Part shown: one piece after another, positions 52,173-60,975 of the stretch
Numbering within the stretch: the stretch's first letter is position 1
Layout: every line of letters starts with the position of its first letter
Assembly: GCA_913774665.1 (NCBI GenBank)
Contig: CAJYHN010000010.1
Location: forward strand, 310,001 to 374,000
Origin: an uncultured Microbacterium sp.
Lineage (GTDB): Bacteria > Actinomycetota > Actinomycetes > Actinomycetales > Microbacteriaceae
Reading direction: 5' to 3'
Length of the DNA: 64,000 nucleotides
Program-made: the position numbers and the translations under genes
The notes under the pieces: generated by a model
Told to the model about the DNA's origin: nothing
The model's database searches: none
The model's input: the letters and a program-made list of their open reading frames with translations, nothing else

Positions 52173-52328
52173 TCACCGGGAGACGGCCGGCCCGCCCTGA
52201 CGCGAGACGACCCGAGTGGCGCAGACGCGCCGACGGCCCGGGTCGAGCGTCTCGAGGTAGTCGTCACGACCCAGTGCGAGGCGGACCGGCCGCGCGCTCA
52301 CCCGCATCGCCGTGGCCGTGAGCGTCAT
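52173..52328 (-). CDS. Possible 51-aa small ORF
   Basis: An open frame from the ATG at 52328 to TGA 52173 has reasonable codon use (e.g. VRLALGRDDYLETLDPG). There is no convincing ribosome-binding site and no recognised family. It lies 15 bases after the SRPBCC gene stop on the same strand. Weak call. Confidence 0.2.
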   Translation of the reverse strand: MTLTATAMRVSARPVRLALGRDDYLETLDPGRRRVCATRVVSRQGGPAVSR

Positions 52329-52343
52329 CGACGGCGACACCGT

Positions 52344-52787
52344 CTACTCCTCGCGCGCGGCGGCGGCCATGTCGGCGAGCGCATTCGTCGTCACCGAACG
52401 GACGACAGCCGGCAGACCCGCGGCGATCTTGCGCCCGATGAGGGGGCCGAACACCATGGCGAGGGGCCCGGAGATCTGCACGGCGTGCGTCACCGACAGC
52501 CCGTTCGGCGTCTGGCGCATGCGGTGCGGGAAGGACAGCACCGCCCCCGGCAACCCGATGCGGAAGTTCATCGCGACCCCCGGCTGCAATTCGGTGAAGG
52601 TGAAGCGCTGCGCGGGGGTTCCGTGATTGACCACCCGGCCGGAGTCCCCGACGCGCGCGGGCACGGGGAAGGTGGCCTCACGCAGGTCGGGATCGTCGAG
52701 GACCCAGTCCCCGGGGGTGGTCCACCTCTTCCACACCGCGTCGGCGGTGGCGGTGGTGAGGTGCGTGTACTCGCGGCGCCAGGTCAT
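52344..52787 (-). CDS. SRPBCC family protein
   Basis: 147 aa, helix-grip fold: REYTHLTTATADAVWKRW at the start, LQPGVAMNFRIGLP and a final long helix. Such small START-like proteins bind hydrophobic ligands or act as cyclases. ATGA overlap with the upstream amine-oxidase-like gene suggests they act on the same compound. Confidence 0.8.
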   Translation of the reverse strand: MTWRREYTHLTTATADAVWKRWTTPGDWVLDDPDLREATFPVPARVGDSGRVVNHGTPAQRFTFTELQPGVAMNFRIGLPGAVLSFPHRMRQTPNGLSVTHAVQISGPLAMVFGPLIGRKIAAGLPAVVRSVTTNALADMAAAAREE

Positions 52788-54205
52788 CGGGCGACTCCCG
52801 TCTGTTCGTGATCGGTCGAGGAGGAGGTCAGGATGCCGCGGGCGTGGAGCGCCGCGCGCTCACCGGCGCGGACGGCTCCGTCCATGAATCCCGTCCAGCG
52901 GTCGGCCGTCTCGGCACCGGCCCAGAGGATCGGCCCGACAGGGGCGGCCAGGACACGGGCGTAGGGCACGACCGCTCCCGGCCCCGGGGCGGCGGTGGGG
53001 CCACCGCCGACCCAGGGCTCGGCGCCCCAGCGCTGGTCGATGTACCCGATGGCATCCAGTGCCCGGGGGCCGAACAGGTCGGCGAAGGACGACAGCGCTC
53101 GCGCTCTGCGCTCGGCGGGTGCCAGCTCGTCCCACTCGCGGGCGTAGACCCCGCCGATGAAGCCGAGGAGCACGCCGGGGGCGTCGGCGCGAGCGGGACC
53201 GGCGTCGAACGTGATGAAGATCGGGCCGGTGTCGGACAGCCCTTGCCCCGACAGGTCGTGGTCGCGCCAGAACGGCCGCTCGTACACGGCGTAGGCCTTC
53301 GACAGCACCCCGGCCGGCCAGCGCTGGGCCATCTGAGCATGGGAGGGGGGAAGGGCGGGTGCGAAATCGATCCTGCCGCGCACGGCCGGCGGCACGGCGA
53401 CGACGACGGCGCGGGCGGTCACCGTCTCGTCGGCCGTCGACACGCGCACCCCCTCGGCGACGGTCTCGATGCGCCGCACCGGGGCGCTCACCCGCAGAGC
53501 CGACCCGAGCCCCTCGGCGAGACGCGCGGCGATCGCGTGCGAGCCCTCGGCGAAGTGCTCCTCCTGCGCGCCACCCTCGGTGTCGAGCATCGACGACAGC
53601 CCACCCGCCTGGTGGATGTAGTGCAGAGCGTGCAGGAAGGAGATCTCGTCGGGCTCGCATCCCCACGTCGTCCGGCCCGCGATCGCGATGAGCTCTCGCG
53701 CCGCCGGAGAGGCGTACGAGCGGCGCAACCACGATCCGAGGCTCTCGGCGTCCCAGCTCGCGGCCTGCGGGGCGGCGGCGGGATCACCCCGGGGGACGGT
53801 GCGCGCCAGCCGGTCGAGGGTGAGCTGGATCCGACCCACGTCGAGCAGGCTCACGCCGACCGGGGGCACCGTGCCGCGGTAGCGCCGGTGCTCGCCGCGC
53901 CACCGGATGACGTTGCGACCCGCGGCGTAGGTCCGGTAGCGCGAGACGCCCACTTCATCGGCGAGGGCGAGGATGCGATCCTGACCGGGGCCGACGAACG
54001 TGCCGCCGAGGTCGACGTGGGCCCCCGCCACGTCCGCCGACGACACGCGTCCGCCGACGCGGGGCGCGGCTTCGAACACCGCCACCGTCGCACCGAATTG
54101 GCGAAGCCGGTGAGCGGCGGTCAGGCCCGACAGTCCGGCGCCGACCACGATCACGTCGACGTCCGGGGCCGGGACTCGGTCGGCAGGGGGCGGGGAGGCG
54201 GTCAT
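52784..54205 (-). CDS. Flavin amine oxidase / NAD(P)/FAD-dependent oxidoreductase
   Basis: 473 aa. The FAD-binding beta-alpha-beta motif VIVVGAGLSGLTAAH leads the protein, then VGGRVSSADVAGAHVDLGG and the C-terminal PILWAGAETADRWTGFMDGAVRAGERAA that closes around the isoalloxazine. TWGCEPDEISFLHALHYI and YDAGPAR-like segments match monoamine oxidases. It likely oxidises an amine or polyene in the cytosol. ATG at 54205, divergent from a TetR gene 57 bases away, so probably under its control. Confidence 0.88.
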   Translation of the reverse strand: MTASPPPADRVPAPDVDVIVVGAGLSGLTAAHRLRQFGATVAVFEAAPRVGGRVSSADVAGAHVDLGGTFVGPGQDRILALADEVGVSRYRTYAAGRNVIRWRGEHRRYRGTVPPVGVSLLDVGRIQLTLDRLARTVPRGDPAAAPQAASWDAESLGSWLRRSYASPAARELIAIAGRTTWGCEPDEISFLHALHYIHQAGGLSSMLDTEGGAQEEHFAEGSHAIAARLAEGLGSALRVSAPVRRIETVAEGVRVSTADETVTARAVVVAVPPAVRGRIDFAPALPPSHAQMAQRWPAGVLSKAYAVYERPFWRDHDLSGQGLSDTGPIFITFDAGPARADAPGVLLGFIGGVYAREWDELAPAERRARALSSFADLFGPRALDAIGYIDQRWGAEPWVGGGPTAAPGPGAVVPYARVLAAPVGPILWAGAETADRWTGFMDGAVRAGERAALHARGILTSSSTDHEQTGVAR

Positions 54206-54261
54206 AGGCTTACTCCGATCTGAAGGTGAAACCGACCACCCCGGTCGGCGAGGAGGGCAGC

Positions 54262-54897
54262 GTGAGCGAGACGACGAGCCGGCCGATGCGGGCGCGCGGT
54301 CGCGCGCGTCGCGACCTGCTGCTGGACGCCACGATCGCGATCATCGCCGAGGGGGGCATCGCGGCCGTCACGCACAGGGCGGTGGCCGCTGCGGCGGGAG
54401 TGCCGCACTCCTCGACGACGTACTTCTTCGACTCGCTCGACGACATGATCGGCGAGGCCGTCGCGCACGCGATGGCGGCCGAGCTCGAGCGGCTCGAGCA
54501 GTTCCGCTCCGTCCTCGTCTCGGGCGGGAACAGCCCGGGGGCGGCGATCGACGAGTTCGTCGAGATCGTGCGCAGCCAATCGCAGGACCATACGGTGGCG
54601 CAGTTCGAGATCTACCTCTTCGCCTCGCGTCATCCCGCGCTGCGCGTGCACGTCGAGAAGATCCTCGACGAGACGCGGGCGCTCGCGGCGGCCGTGCTGC
54701 AGACGAACGGCGTGACCGATCCGCACGCCGCCGCTGCGGTCGTCGCCCTGATCGACGGTTTCGCCCTGCATCGCATCGCCCGTTCCGAGGAGGTCCAGTT
54801 CCAGTCACTGGCGCACGCCCTGCGCGCCGCCATCGTGGGGTTCGTAACCCTCGCCGCGACCTCTTCGCTGGGCGAGGGGGATCACTCCCCCACTTAG
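54262..54897 (+). CDS. TetR family transcriptional regulator
   Basis: 211 aa from the GTG at 54262, which has GAGGAGGG upstream; an in-frame GTG 36 bases earlier lacks one. The N-terminal helix-turn-helix is RARRDLLLDATIAIIAEGG...THRAVAAAAGVPHSST, followed by TYFFDSLDDMIGEAV, and the rest is a ligand-binding helical domain. The gap to the divergent oxidase gene holds CCGACC-ACCCC-GGTCGG (54232-54248), a possible operator. It is the natural candidate to regulate the oxidase/SRPBCC pair. Confidence 0.9.
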   Translation: MSETTSRPMRARGRARRDLLLDATIAIIAEGGIAAVTHRAVAAAAGVPHSSTTYFFDSLDDMIGEAVAHAMAAELERLEQFRSVLVSGGNSPGAAIDEFVEIVRSQSQDHTVAQFEIYLFASRHPALRVHVEKILDETRALAAAVLQTNGVTDPHAAAAVVALIDGFALHRIARSEEVQFQSLAHALRAAIVGFVTLAATSSLGEGDHSPT

Positions 54898-55040
54898 TTG
54901 GCACAAACGTACAGGTTTCTCGCGCAGGCCACCCCCTCTCGGCGGTAAATTCACATCTTCGTCACACAAAACAGCACGTGTGTGCAATAAAGTGACTCGA
55001 TAGTCGATCCCATTGCCGTGATCGACAGAAGGGTTCCGCG

Positions 55041-56111
55041 ATGCTCCGTCCCCGTCCCCAGGATCACCTGCTCCGCTGGGGCGCGCGCGCCCTCGGGTCG
55101 CTTCCCCCCGCGGTGCTCCGCGCGGTGAACGGCCGCCCCGTCGTGATCGACGGCAACACCCTGCACCCCGCGGTGCAGACGTCCCTGCGCGTGATGAACG
55201 ACGCACCCGGCGCCCTGTTCGAGCGACTCCCCCTCGACGAGGCCCGCGCGCACATCGAGCTCGAGGCGTGGACATTCGCCGGGACGACGAAGCTCGCGCA
55301 GAGGGACGACATCGAGATCCCCACCCGCGCCGGCCGGGTTCCGGGCCGCGTGTATCGCGCGGACCTCGACCGCGCGGCATCCGGGATCATCGTGTACCTC
55401 CACGGCGGCGGCTGGGTGCTCGGATCGGTCGACAGCGCGGATGCCACGTGCCGCACCCTCGCGAAGACCTCGGGCATGACGGTGGTGTCGGTCGGCTACC
55501 GACGGGCCCCCGAGGCGCCGTTCCCGGCGGGTCTCCACGACAGCGTCGACGCCTTCCGGTGGGTCCGCGACAACGCCGCGCGTTTCGGCGGGACCGCTGA
55601 CGCGGTCGGCGTCGGCGGCGAGAGCGCGGGCGGCAACCTCTCGGCGGTCGTGGCGTCGGTCGCCCGGGACGACGCCGAGGGCGCCCCGGCGTTCCAGATC
55701 CTGTTCTGTCCCGTCACCGATCTCTCGCGCAAGCACCGCTCATACGCGCTGTTCGCCGACGGCTTCTTCCTCACGGAAGCGCAGATGGACTGGTACGCCG
55801 CGCACTACCTGAGCGGCGGCGGAAGCGCCGATGATCCGCTGGTCTCGCCCCTGCGCGCCGAGGACCTCTCGGGCCTGGCCCCGGCGTATGTCGCGGTGTC
55901 GGGTTTCGACGTGCTCCGCGACGAGGGCATCGCCTACGCCGAGCGTCTCGAGGCCGCCGGTGTCGCAACGCACCTCGTGACCCACACCGGCCAGATCCAC
56001 GGGTTCTTCAACGCCTGCGGGGCGCTGCGCGACGCGCGCGACGCCGTGGCGGATGCCGGGCGGTGGGCCGTGACGACGCTCGCGGCGACGCGGACGGGCG
56101 GCATCCGGTGA
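55041..56111 (+). CDS. Alpha/beta hydrolase (HSL-type esterase)
   Basis: 356 aa. The oxyanion motif HGGGWVLGS, nucleophile GESAGG, catalytic Asp in SGFDVLRDEG and His in GQIHGFF are all present in HSL order. The first ~90 residues form the cap. Substrate is an unknown short ester. The 143-bp region upstream contains two short palindromes, GCAC-GTGT-GTGC (54974-54985) and GACT-CGAT-AGTC (54994-55005). GTGA overlap with the MFS gene. Confidence 0.9.
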   Translation: MLRPRPQDHLLRWGARALGSLPPAVLRAVNGRPVVIDGNTLHPAVQTSLRVMNDAPGALFERLPLDEARAHIELEAWTFAGTTKLAQRDDIEIPTRAGRVPGRVYRADLDRAASGIIVYLHGGGWVLGSVDSADATCRTLAKTSGMTVVSVGYRRAPEAPFPAGLHDSVDAFRWVRDNAARFGGTADAVGVGGESAGGNLSAVVASVARDDAEGAPAFQILFCPVTDLSRKHRSYALFADGFFLTEAQMDWYAAHYLSGGGSADDPLVSPLRAEDLSGLAPAYVAVSGFDVLRDEGIAYAERLEAAGVATHLVTHTGQIHGFFNACGALRDARDAVADAGRWAVTTLAATRTGGIR

Positions 56112-57385
56112 CCGCTGACGCGACGCCCGCCCCCCTCACCGCCTACGCCGAACCCACCCGCCCCGTTCGCGCGGGCTGGATCGCGGCCTTCGCCGGGGTG
56201 TGGCTCGGACTGTGGATGGCGCAGCTCGTCCCGGTGCAGGTGCTGCTGCCCCTGCAGATCGCCGCGCAGCACGCCTCGGACGACTGGCTCGTCTCGCTCG
56301 TCGCCTACGGCCTGGTCAGCGCCGTCGCGGGGACGTTCGTCGTCGTCGCCTACCCCATCGTGGGCGCGCTGAGCGACCGCACCCGGTCGCGGTTCGGACG
56401 CCGTCGCCCCTGGATCTTCGGCGGTGTCCTGCTCGCGGCCGTCGGGCTCGCACTCCTCGGCGTCCAGACCGAGACGCTGGGCACGGTGACGATGTGGACC
56501 GCGGTCATGATGGGTTTCTGCATGGCCTCCGCCGCCCTCACCGCCGTCATGGCCGACCGGGTGCCCGCGGGGCAGCGGGGACTCGTGTCGGGCTGGATCT
56601 CGGCGCCGAACGCTCTCGGCATCCTGCTGGGGATCGTGCTGGTCACCGCGGTGTTCACCACGACGGCCTCGGGCTACCTCGCGCTGGCCGTGTGCTGCGT
56701 GGCCCTGGCCGTGCCGTTCCTGCTCGTTCTGCGCGACGTTCCGCTGACCGCGGCCGACGCGGCGCTGCTCGGCCCGCTCACCGCCCGCACGATCATCTCC
56801 TCGATCTGGGTCGACCCCCGACGCCACCCCGATTTCGCGTGGACCGTCGCGAGCCGGGTGCTCATCAATCTCGGCAACGCGATCGCGACGACGATGCTGC
56901 TCTACTTCTTCACCTTCGCGCTAAAAGTGGCCGACCCGACCGGCTTCCTCGTCTTCACGACGGTGATCTACATGATCGTGACGATCGTGGCATCCGTCGC
57001 CCTCGGCAAGCTCAGCGACGTGGTTCAGCGCCGTCGCGTGTTCGTCCTCGCCTCGGGGGTGGCCCAAGCCGTCGCGGCCCTGCTGCTCGCCGTGGCCCCG
57101 GCCGAGTCGACCGCCGTGATCGGCGCCGTGCTGCTCGGGCTGGGACAGGGGTGCTTCTTCGCCGTCGACCAGGCCCTGGCCACGCAGGTCCTGCCCTCGG
57201 CCGAGACGCGCGGCAAAGACGTCGGGATCATGAACATCGCCCTGGCCGGTCCGCAGGCGTTCGGCCCCCTGCTCGGGGCGGGGGCCGTGGTGCTGTTCGG
57301 CGGGTTCTCGGGGCTGTTCCTCGCCAGCGGACTGGCGGGCCTGCTCGGCTCGGTCATCATCATGCGGGTGCGTTCGGTGCGGTGA
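56108..57385 (+). CDS. MFS transporter (GPH-like)
   Basis: 425 aa from GTG 56108. Twelve hydrophobic segments; the loop GALSDRTRSRFGRRRPWI between helices 2 and 3 is the signature of SLC45/sugar-type MFS carriers. The second half has the matching DVVQRRRVFVLAS loop. Translational coupling to the esterase gene suggests it imports or exports the esterase's substrate or product. Ends 45 bases before the convergent aldehyde dehydrogenase. Confidence 0.9.
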   Translation: MTADATPAPLTAYAEPTRPVRAGWIAAFAGVWLGLWMAQLVPVQVLLPLQIAAQHASDDWLVSLVAYGLVSAVAGTFVVVAYPIVGALSDRTRSRFGRRRPWIFGGVLLAAVGLALLGVQTETLGTVTMWTAVMMGFCMASAALTAVMADRVPAGQRGLVSGWISAPNALGILLGIVLVTAVFTTTASGYLALAVCCVALAVPFLLVLRDVPLTAADAALLGPLTARTIISSIWVDPRRHPDFAWTVASRVLINLGNAIATTMLLYFFTFALKVADPTGFLVFTTVIYMIVTIVASVALGKLSDVVQRRRVFVLASGVAQAVAALLLAVAPAESTAVIGAVLLGLGQGCFFAVDQALATQVLPSAETRGKDVGIMNIALAGPQAFGPLLGAGAVVLFGGFSGLFLASGLAGLLGSVIIMRVRSVR

Positions 57386-57430
57386 TCGTCGACGGATGCC
57401 GGGAGCCCGCGGCATCCGCGCGGTGGCGGA

Positions 57431-58897
57431 TCAGCCGTAGAGCAGCCGGATGATGCGCTCGACGAGACGGTCGACCTTGGCCGTGCGTCGCATCGTGGTC
57501 AACGTCACCAGCGGGAAGCGCTGACGGGTCAGCGCCTTGGGGTAGGCGAACTCGCGGAGACCGTCCGCCCCGTGGATGCGTCCGAACCCGGAATCACCCA
57601 CCCCGCCGAAGGGAAGGGCGGGAACCGCGGCGAACGAGATGACCGAGTTGATCGCGATCATTCCTCCGCGCAGGCGCAGGGCGAGCTCGCTCCCCCTCTT
57701 CCGGGAGAACACCGACCCCGACAGTCCGTAACGCACGGCGTTGGCCTTCTCGACGGCCTCGTCCATGGATGCCACGCGGTTGATGACCAGGGTCGGCCCG
57801 AAGGTCTCCTCGCGCACGGCATCCGCGTCCTCGTCGACGTCGGTGAGGAGGACGGGTTGCAGGGTGGTCCCCGGGGCCGGGGCCGATCCGACGCGCGCCG
57901 TCGCCCCCCGCGCGAGCGCGTCGGCGACGTGCGCCCGGACCACGTCGGCCTGGCGCGGCATGGTCAGCGGGCCGAGCGTCGCCTCGTCGTCGGCGCCGGC
58001 GCGGAGTTCGCGCGTGCGCTCGGCGACGGCCTCGACGAAGCGGTCGTAGATCTTCGCGTGCGCGTAGACGCGTTCGATGCCGATGCAGGTCTGACCCGCG
58101 TTCGAGTACGCACCCCAGACGGCCGCCTCGGCCGCGGCCCCGAGATCGGCGTCCTCGTCGACGAGGAGGGCGTCTTTGCCACCCGCCTCGATCACGACCG
58201 GGGTGAGGCTCTCGGCGCACGCGGCCATGACGGCCTTGCCCGTCGCCGTGGATCCGGTGAAGGCCACCTTGTCGACACCCGCGCGGCAGAGGGCGGCGCC
58301 GGTGGGCCCGAGACCGGTCACCACGGCGAAGACGTCGGCCGACCCGCCCGCGCGCACGAACGAGCGCTGCAGCCACACGCCCACGCCGGGGGTGTACTCG
58401 CTGGGCTTGAACACCACGGCATTGCCCGCGGCGAGCGCGTACGCGATCGAGCCCATGGGCGTGAAGACCGGGTAGTTCCACGGACCGATGACCCCGACCA
58501 CGCCGTACGGGGTGTACCCGACGCTCGCCGACTGGTTGAGCATCAGCACGCCCGCGCCCACGCGACGCCGACGCAGAACCGGGCGCGCGTGGGTCGCCGC
58601 CCAGGCCAGGTGGTCGAGGGCGAGCATGATCTCGAGCCGGGCGTCCCCGCGGGGCTTGCCGGTCTCGGCCCGCACCACGGCGATGAGGTCGTCGAGGTGC
58701 GCCACGATGTCGCGACGCCACGCCTGCAGCGCGCGCCGTCGCCCCTCGAACCCGAGGGACCGCCACCCGCGCGCCGCGCGCCGCGCGCGCACCACCGCCG
58801 ACACCACCTCGGCGGGGCTCCGCACCGGGAAGGTGTCGACGACGCGCCCGTCGAGAGGGCTCAGCGAGTCGAAGGTGTCGGTGGTCATGGCATCCAT
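57431..58897 (-). CDS. Aldehyde dehydrogenase family protein
   Basis: 488 aa. Motifs: GPWNYPVFTPMGSIAYALAA, VFKPSEYTP, FTGSTATGKAV (NAD Gly), VVIEAGGKDALLVDED (catalytic Glu) and NAGQTCIGIERV (catalytic Cys). Either the ATG at 58897 or 58888 could start; the first has GGAG 7 bases upstream and is preferred. It lies 1 base after the aldolase stop and is the last gene of the PfkB-aldolase-ALDH operon, so it probably oxidises the aldehyde released by aldol cleavage. Confidence 0.9.
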   Translation of the reverse strand: MDAMTTDTFDSLSPLDGRVVDTFPVRSPAEVVSAVVRARRAARGWRSLGFEGRRRALQAWRRDIVAHLDDLIAVVRAETGKPRGDARLEIMLALDHLAWAATHARPVLRRRRVGAGVLMLNQSASVGYTPYGVVGVIGPWNYPVFTPMGSIAYALAAGNAVVFKPSEYTPGVGVWLQRSFVRAGGSADVFAVVTGLGPTGAALCRAGVDKVAFTGSTATGKAVMAACAESLTPVVIEAGGKDALLVDEDADLGAAAEAAVWGAYSNAGQTCIGIERVYAHAKIYDRFVEAVAERTRELRAGADDEATLGPLTMPRQADVVRAHVADALARGATARVGSAPAPGTTLQPVLLTDVDEDADAVREETFGPTLVINRVASMDEAVEKANAVRYGLSGSVFSRKRGSELALRLRGGMIAINSVISFAAVPALPFGGVGDSGFGRIHGADGLREFAYPKALTRQRFPLVTLTTMRRTAKVDRLVERIIRLLYG

Positions 58898-58898
58898 G

Positions 58899-59546
58899 TC
58901 ACGCTCCGTGCTTCTGTCCGTACCCGGTCGAGACCGCGGCGGTGAGCACCGCGGCCTGCTGCTCGGGGCTGAGTTCGGCGGGGACCGCCACCGCCCGCGC
59001 GCGCAGGTAGATGTCGCACGCCCACTCGAGCAGGGCGGTGTTCGTCACCGCGTCGGCGAGGTCTCGGCCCGTGGTGACGGCGCCGTGGTGCGCGAGGATC
59101 GCGGCGTTGGCGGCGGCGAGGGCGTCCCCCGTGTCCGCGGCGAGCTCGGCCGAGCCGAAGACCGAGAACGGCACCACCTCGATCTCGCCCCCGAGGGCGA
59201 GCTGTTGGTAGTGCACGCAGGGAAGTCGGTCGGCGACGAGGGAGAGCGCGATCGCCGCGGGAGCGTGCGTGTGCACGACGGCCCCGACGGCCTCGTCGGC
59301 GTAGGCCGCGCGGTGCAGGTCGAGCTCGGAGCTGGGAGCGAGCGTCCCCTCGACGACCCTCTTCTCGTCGTCGACGATCACGACGTCGTCGGCGACCGCG
59401 TCGGCGAAGACGACCCCGGTCGCGGTGATCGCGATCCCGCCGTCCACGCGCACGCTGACGTTGCCCGCCGTCCCCTTGACGAGTCCCTGCGCCGCGAGCG
59501 CACGGCAGGCGTCCGCCACGGCTTCTCGCACACCGGTCGCGATCAC
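58899..59546 (-). CDS. Class II aldolase / adducin family protein
   Basis: 215 aa from a GTG at 59546 (GTGA overlap with the kinase). Zinc ligands VVHTHAP and HHGAVTTG, plus the catalytic Glu in SSELDLH, match fuculose-phosphate aldolase. The sugar kinase upstream and aldehyde dehydrogenase downstream fit a route of kinase, retro-aldol, aldehyde oxidation. The sugar is not identified. Confidence 0.9.
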   Translation of the reverse strand: MIATGVREAVADACRALAAQGLVKGTAGNVSVRVDGGIAITATGVVFADAVADDVVIVDDEKRVVEGTLAPSSELDLHRAAYADEAVGAVVHTHAPAAIALSLVADRLPCVHYQQLALGGEIEVVPFSVFGSAELAADTGDALAAANAAILAHHGAVTTGRDLADAVTNTALLEWACDIYLRARAVAVPAELSPEQQAAVLTAAVSTGYGQKHGA

Positions 59547-60472
59547 AGCGCTCCCGCCGAGAGCAGAGCGTCGATGGATGCCGCATCGTACGCGCCGTGA
59601 TCGGTACCCGCACCGGCCACGACCTGCGCGGCGGTGGCCGATCCGAAGCGCGCGGCGTCGCGCGAGGACTGGCCGCGGAGTTTGGCGAAGACGAAGCCGG
59701 CCGAGAAGGCGTCTCCGCCGCCACTGGTGTCGACCGGTTCCGCGGGGACGATGGGGACGAACTCGAGGTCGCCGCCGTCGATCACCACGATGTCGTCGCC
59801 GCCGTTGGTGACCGCGACGACCGCCGCTCCCGCCGCGTGCAGGGCGCGCGCGGCAGCCGGGAGGTCGTCGGTACCGGTCCAGCCCATGGCCTGTTCGGCG
59901 TTGGGAAGAACGTAGTCCGTGTGCGCGAGCAGGGGCTCGATGAGCGCGTAGAACGCGGGGTCGCCGCCGATGAGGAAGTCGAGTGACGTCGTCGCCCCGT
60001 GCCGCCGGGCGTGGTCCAGGATCTCGATGACGTTCTCGGGACCGAGCAGCTCGGGTGCTCCGACATGGACGTGGTCGGCGGCGGCGAGCGCGTCCCAGGG
60101 CACGAAGTCGGCGGCGAGCGCGTTCGCCCCGACCACGTGGAGCGCCGGTCGCGAGCCATCGGAGCGGATGGGCAGGACGGATGCCGAGGTCGGCAGCTCA
60201 TCCGTGCGCAGGTTCGACACGTCGATGCCGGCGTCGCCGAGCAGGCCCACCAGCACGCGCCCCGCGACGTCGTCACCCACGGCTCCGCTCGTCACCACGC
60301 GCGCGCCGAGCTTGTTCAGCACGAGCGCGGTTCCGCCGGCGGGTCCCGCTGCGGACATCACGATCTCGTCGACGAGGAGCGAGCCCTGCCCTTCGGGGAT
60401 CTCATCGACGGGCTGGACGATCGTGTCGAGCACGTGGGCTCCGAGCGTGACGATCGAGGGGGCGGCGTTCAT
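59543..60472 (-). CDS. PfkB-family carbohydrate kinase
   Basis: 309 aa from the ATG at 60472 with GGAGG 8 bases upstream. Ribokinase-fold motifs: GPAGGTALVLNKLGARV (PfkB signature 1), SGAVGDDVAG, and DTSGGGDAFSAGF with its catalytic Asp (signature 2). First gene of the operon; an unlinked regulator might act through the palindrome at 60521-60540. Substrate not evident from sequence. Confidence 0.9.
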   Translation of the reverse strand: MNAAPSIVTLGAHVLDTIVQPVDEIPEGQGSLLVDEIVMSAAGPAGGTALVLNKLGARVVTSGAVGDDVAGRVLVGLLGDAGIDVSNLRTDELPTSASVLPIRSDGSRPALHVVGANALAADFVPWDALAAADHVHVGAPELLGPENVIEILDHARRHGATTSLDFLIGGDPAFYALIEPLLAHTDYVLPNAEQAMGWTGTDDLPAAARALHAAGAAVVAVTNGGDDIVVIDGGDLEFVPIVPAEPVDTSGGGDAFSAGFVFAKLRGQSSRDAARFGSATAAQVVAGAGTDHGAYDAASIDALLSAGAL

Positions 60473-60520
60473 CGTCGAACCTCCGGGTCGGGTGACCGGC
60501 GCGGCGAACCCACGACGGTA

Positions 60521-60540
60521 AGTGGCACATTTGTACCACT
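60521..60540. promoter_or_regulatory. Operator-like inverted repeat before the kinase operon
   Basis: AGTGGCACATTTGTACCACT is a near-perfect 20-bp palindrome (9-base arms with one mismatch, TT centre) 48 bases before the kinase ATG. It resembles DeoR/GntR-type catabolic operators in form. A related but imperfect string, TTGGCACAAACGTACAGG, occurs near 54898 between the TetR and esterase genes. Confidence 0.55.
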
Positions 60541-60562
60541 TTCTCGTCGGGTTCGACAAGCG

Positions 60563-60934
60563 TCAGCGAGAAGCCCGCCCTCCGCGACCGAGAAGCACAC
60601 CGCCCCAGGCGGCCGCCGTCCCGACGACGACCGTCGCCACCCCCCACCAGAGCAGGCCGAGGTCGGCCGACTCGACGGCGAGGGAGCTGTAGGTGGTGAA
60701 CCCGCCCAGGATGCCGGTCCCGATGAACAGCTGCACGCGCTGCGCGCGCGAGGACTCCGGCATCCGCGCTCTCCAGCCGTACAGGATGCCGATCGCGAAC
60801 GCCCCGACGACATTGATCAGCGGCACGAGGGCCGGGCCCAGATCTTCGCCCAGCGCCAGGGTGAGACCGGCGCGCACGGCCGTACCGATCGCGCCGCCGA
60901 CGGCGACGAGGCCCGCATCCCGCCACATGCTCAC
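60563..60934 (-). CDS. crcB: Fluoride channel CrcB/Fluc subunit (copy 2)
   Basis: 123 aa, four membrane segments, with GGAIGTAVRAGL, PLINVVGAFAIGILYGW (Asn of the pore) and GILGGFTTYSSLAVE. Partner of the copy at 51484-51849 if the two form a heterodimer; here separated from it by the accessory gene block. It is followed by the kinase operon on the same strand. Confidence 0.9.
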   Translation of the reverse strand: MSMWRDAGLVAVGGAIGTAVRAGLTLALGEDLGPALVPLINVVGAFAIGILYGWRARMPESSRAQRVQLFIGTGILGGFTTYSSLAVESADLGLLWWGVATVVVGTAAAWGGVLLGRGGRASR

Positions 60935-60975
60935 CGCGCCACCCTACGCCCGCGGCCCGACGCACCTGAGCGGCG

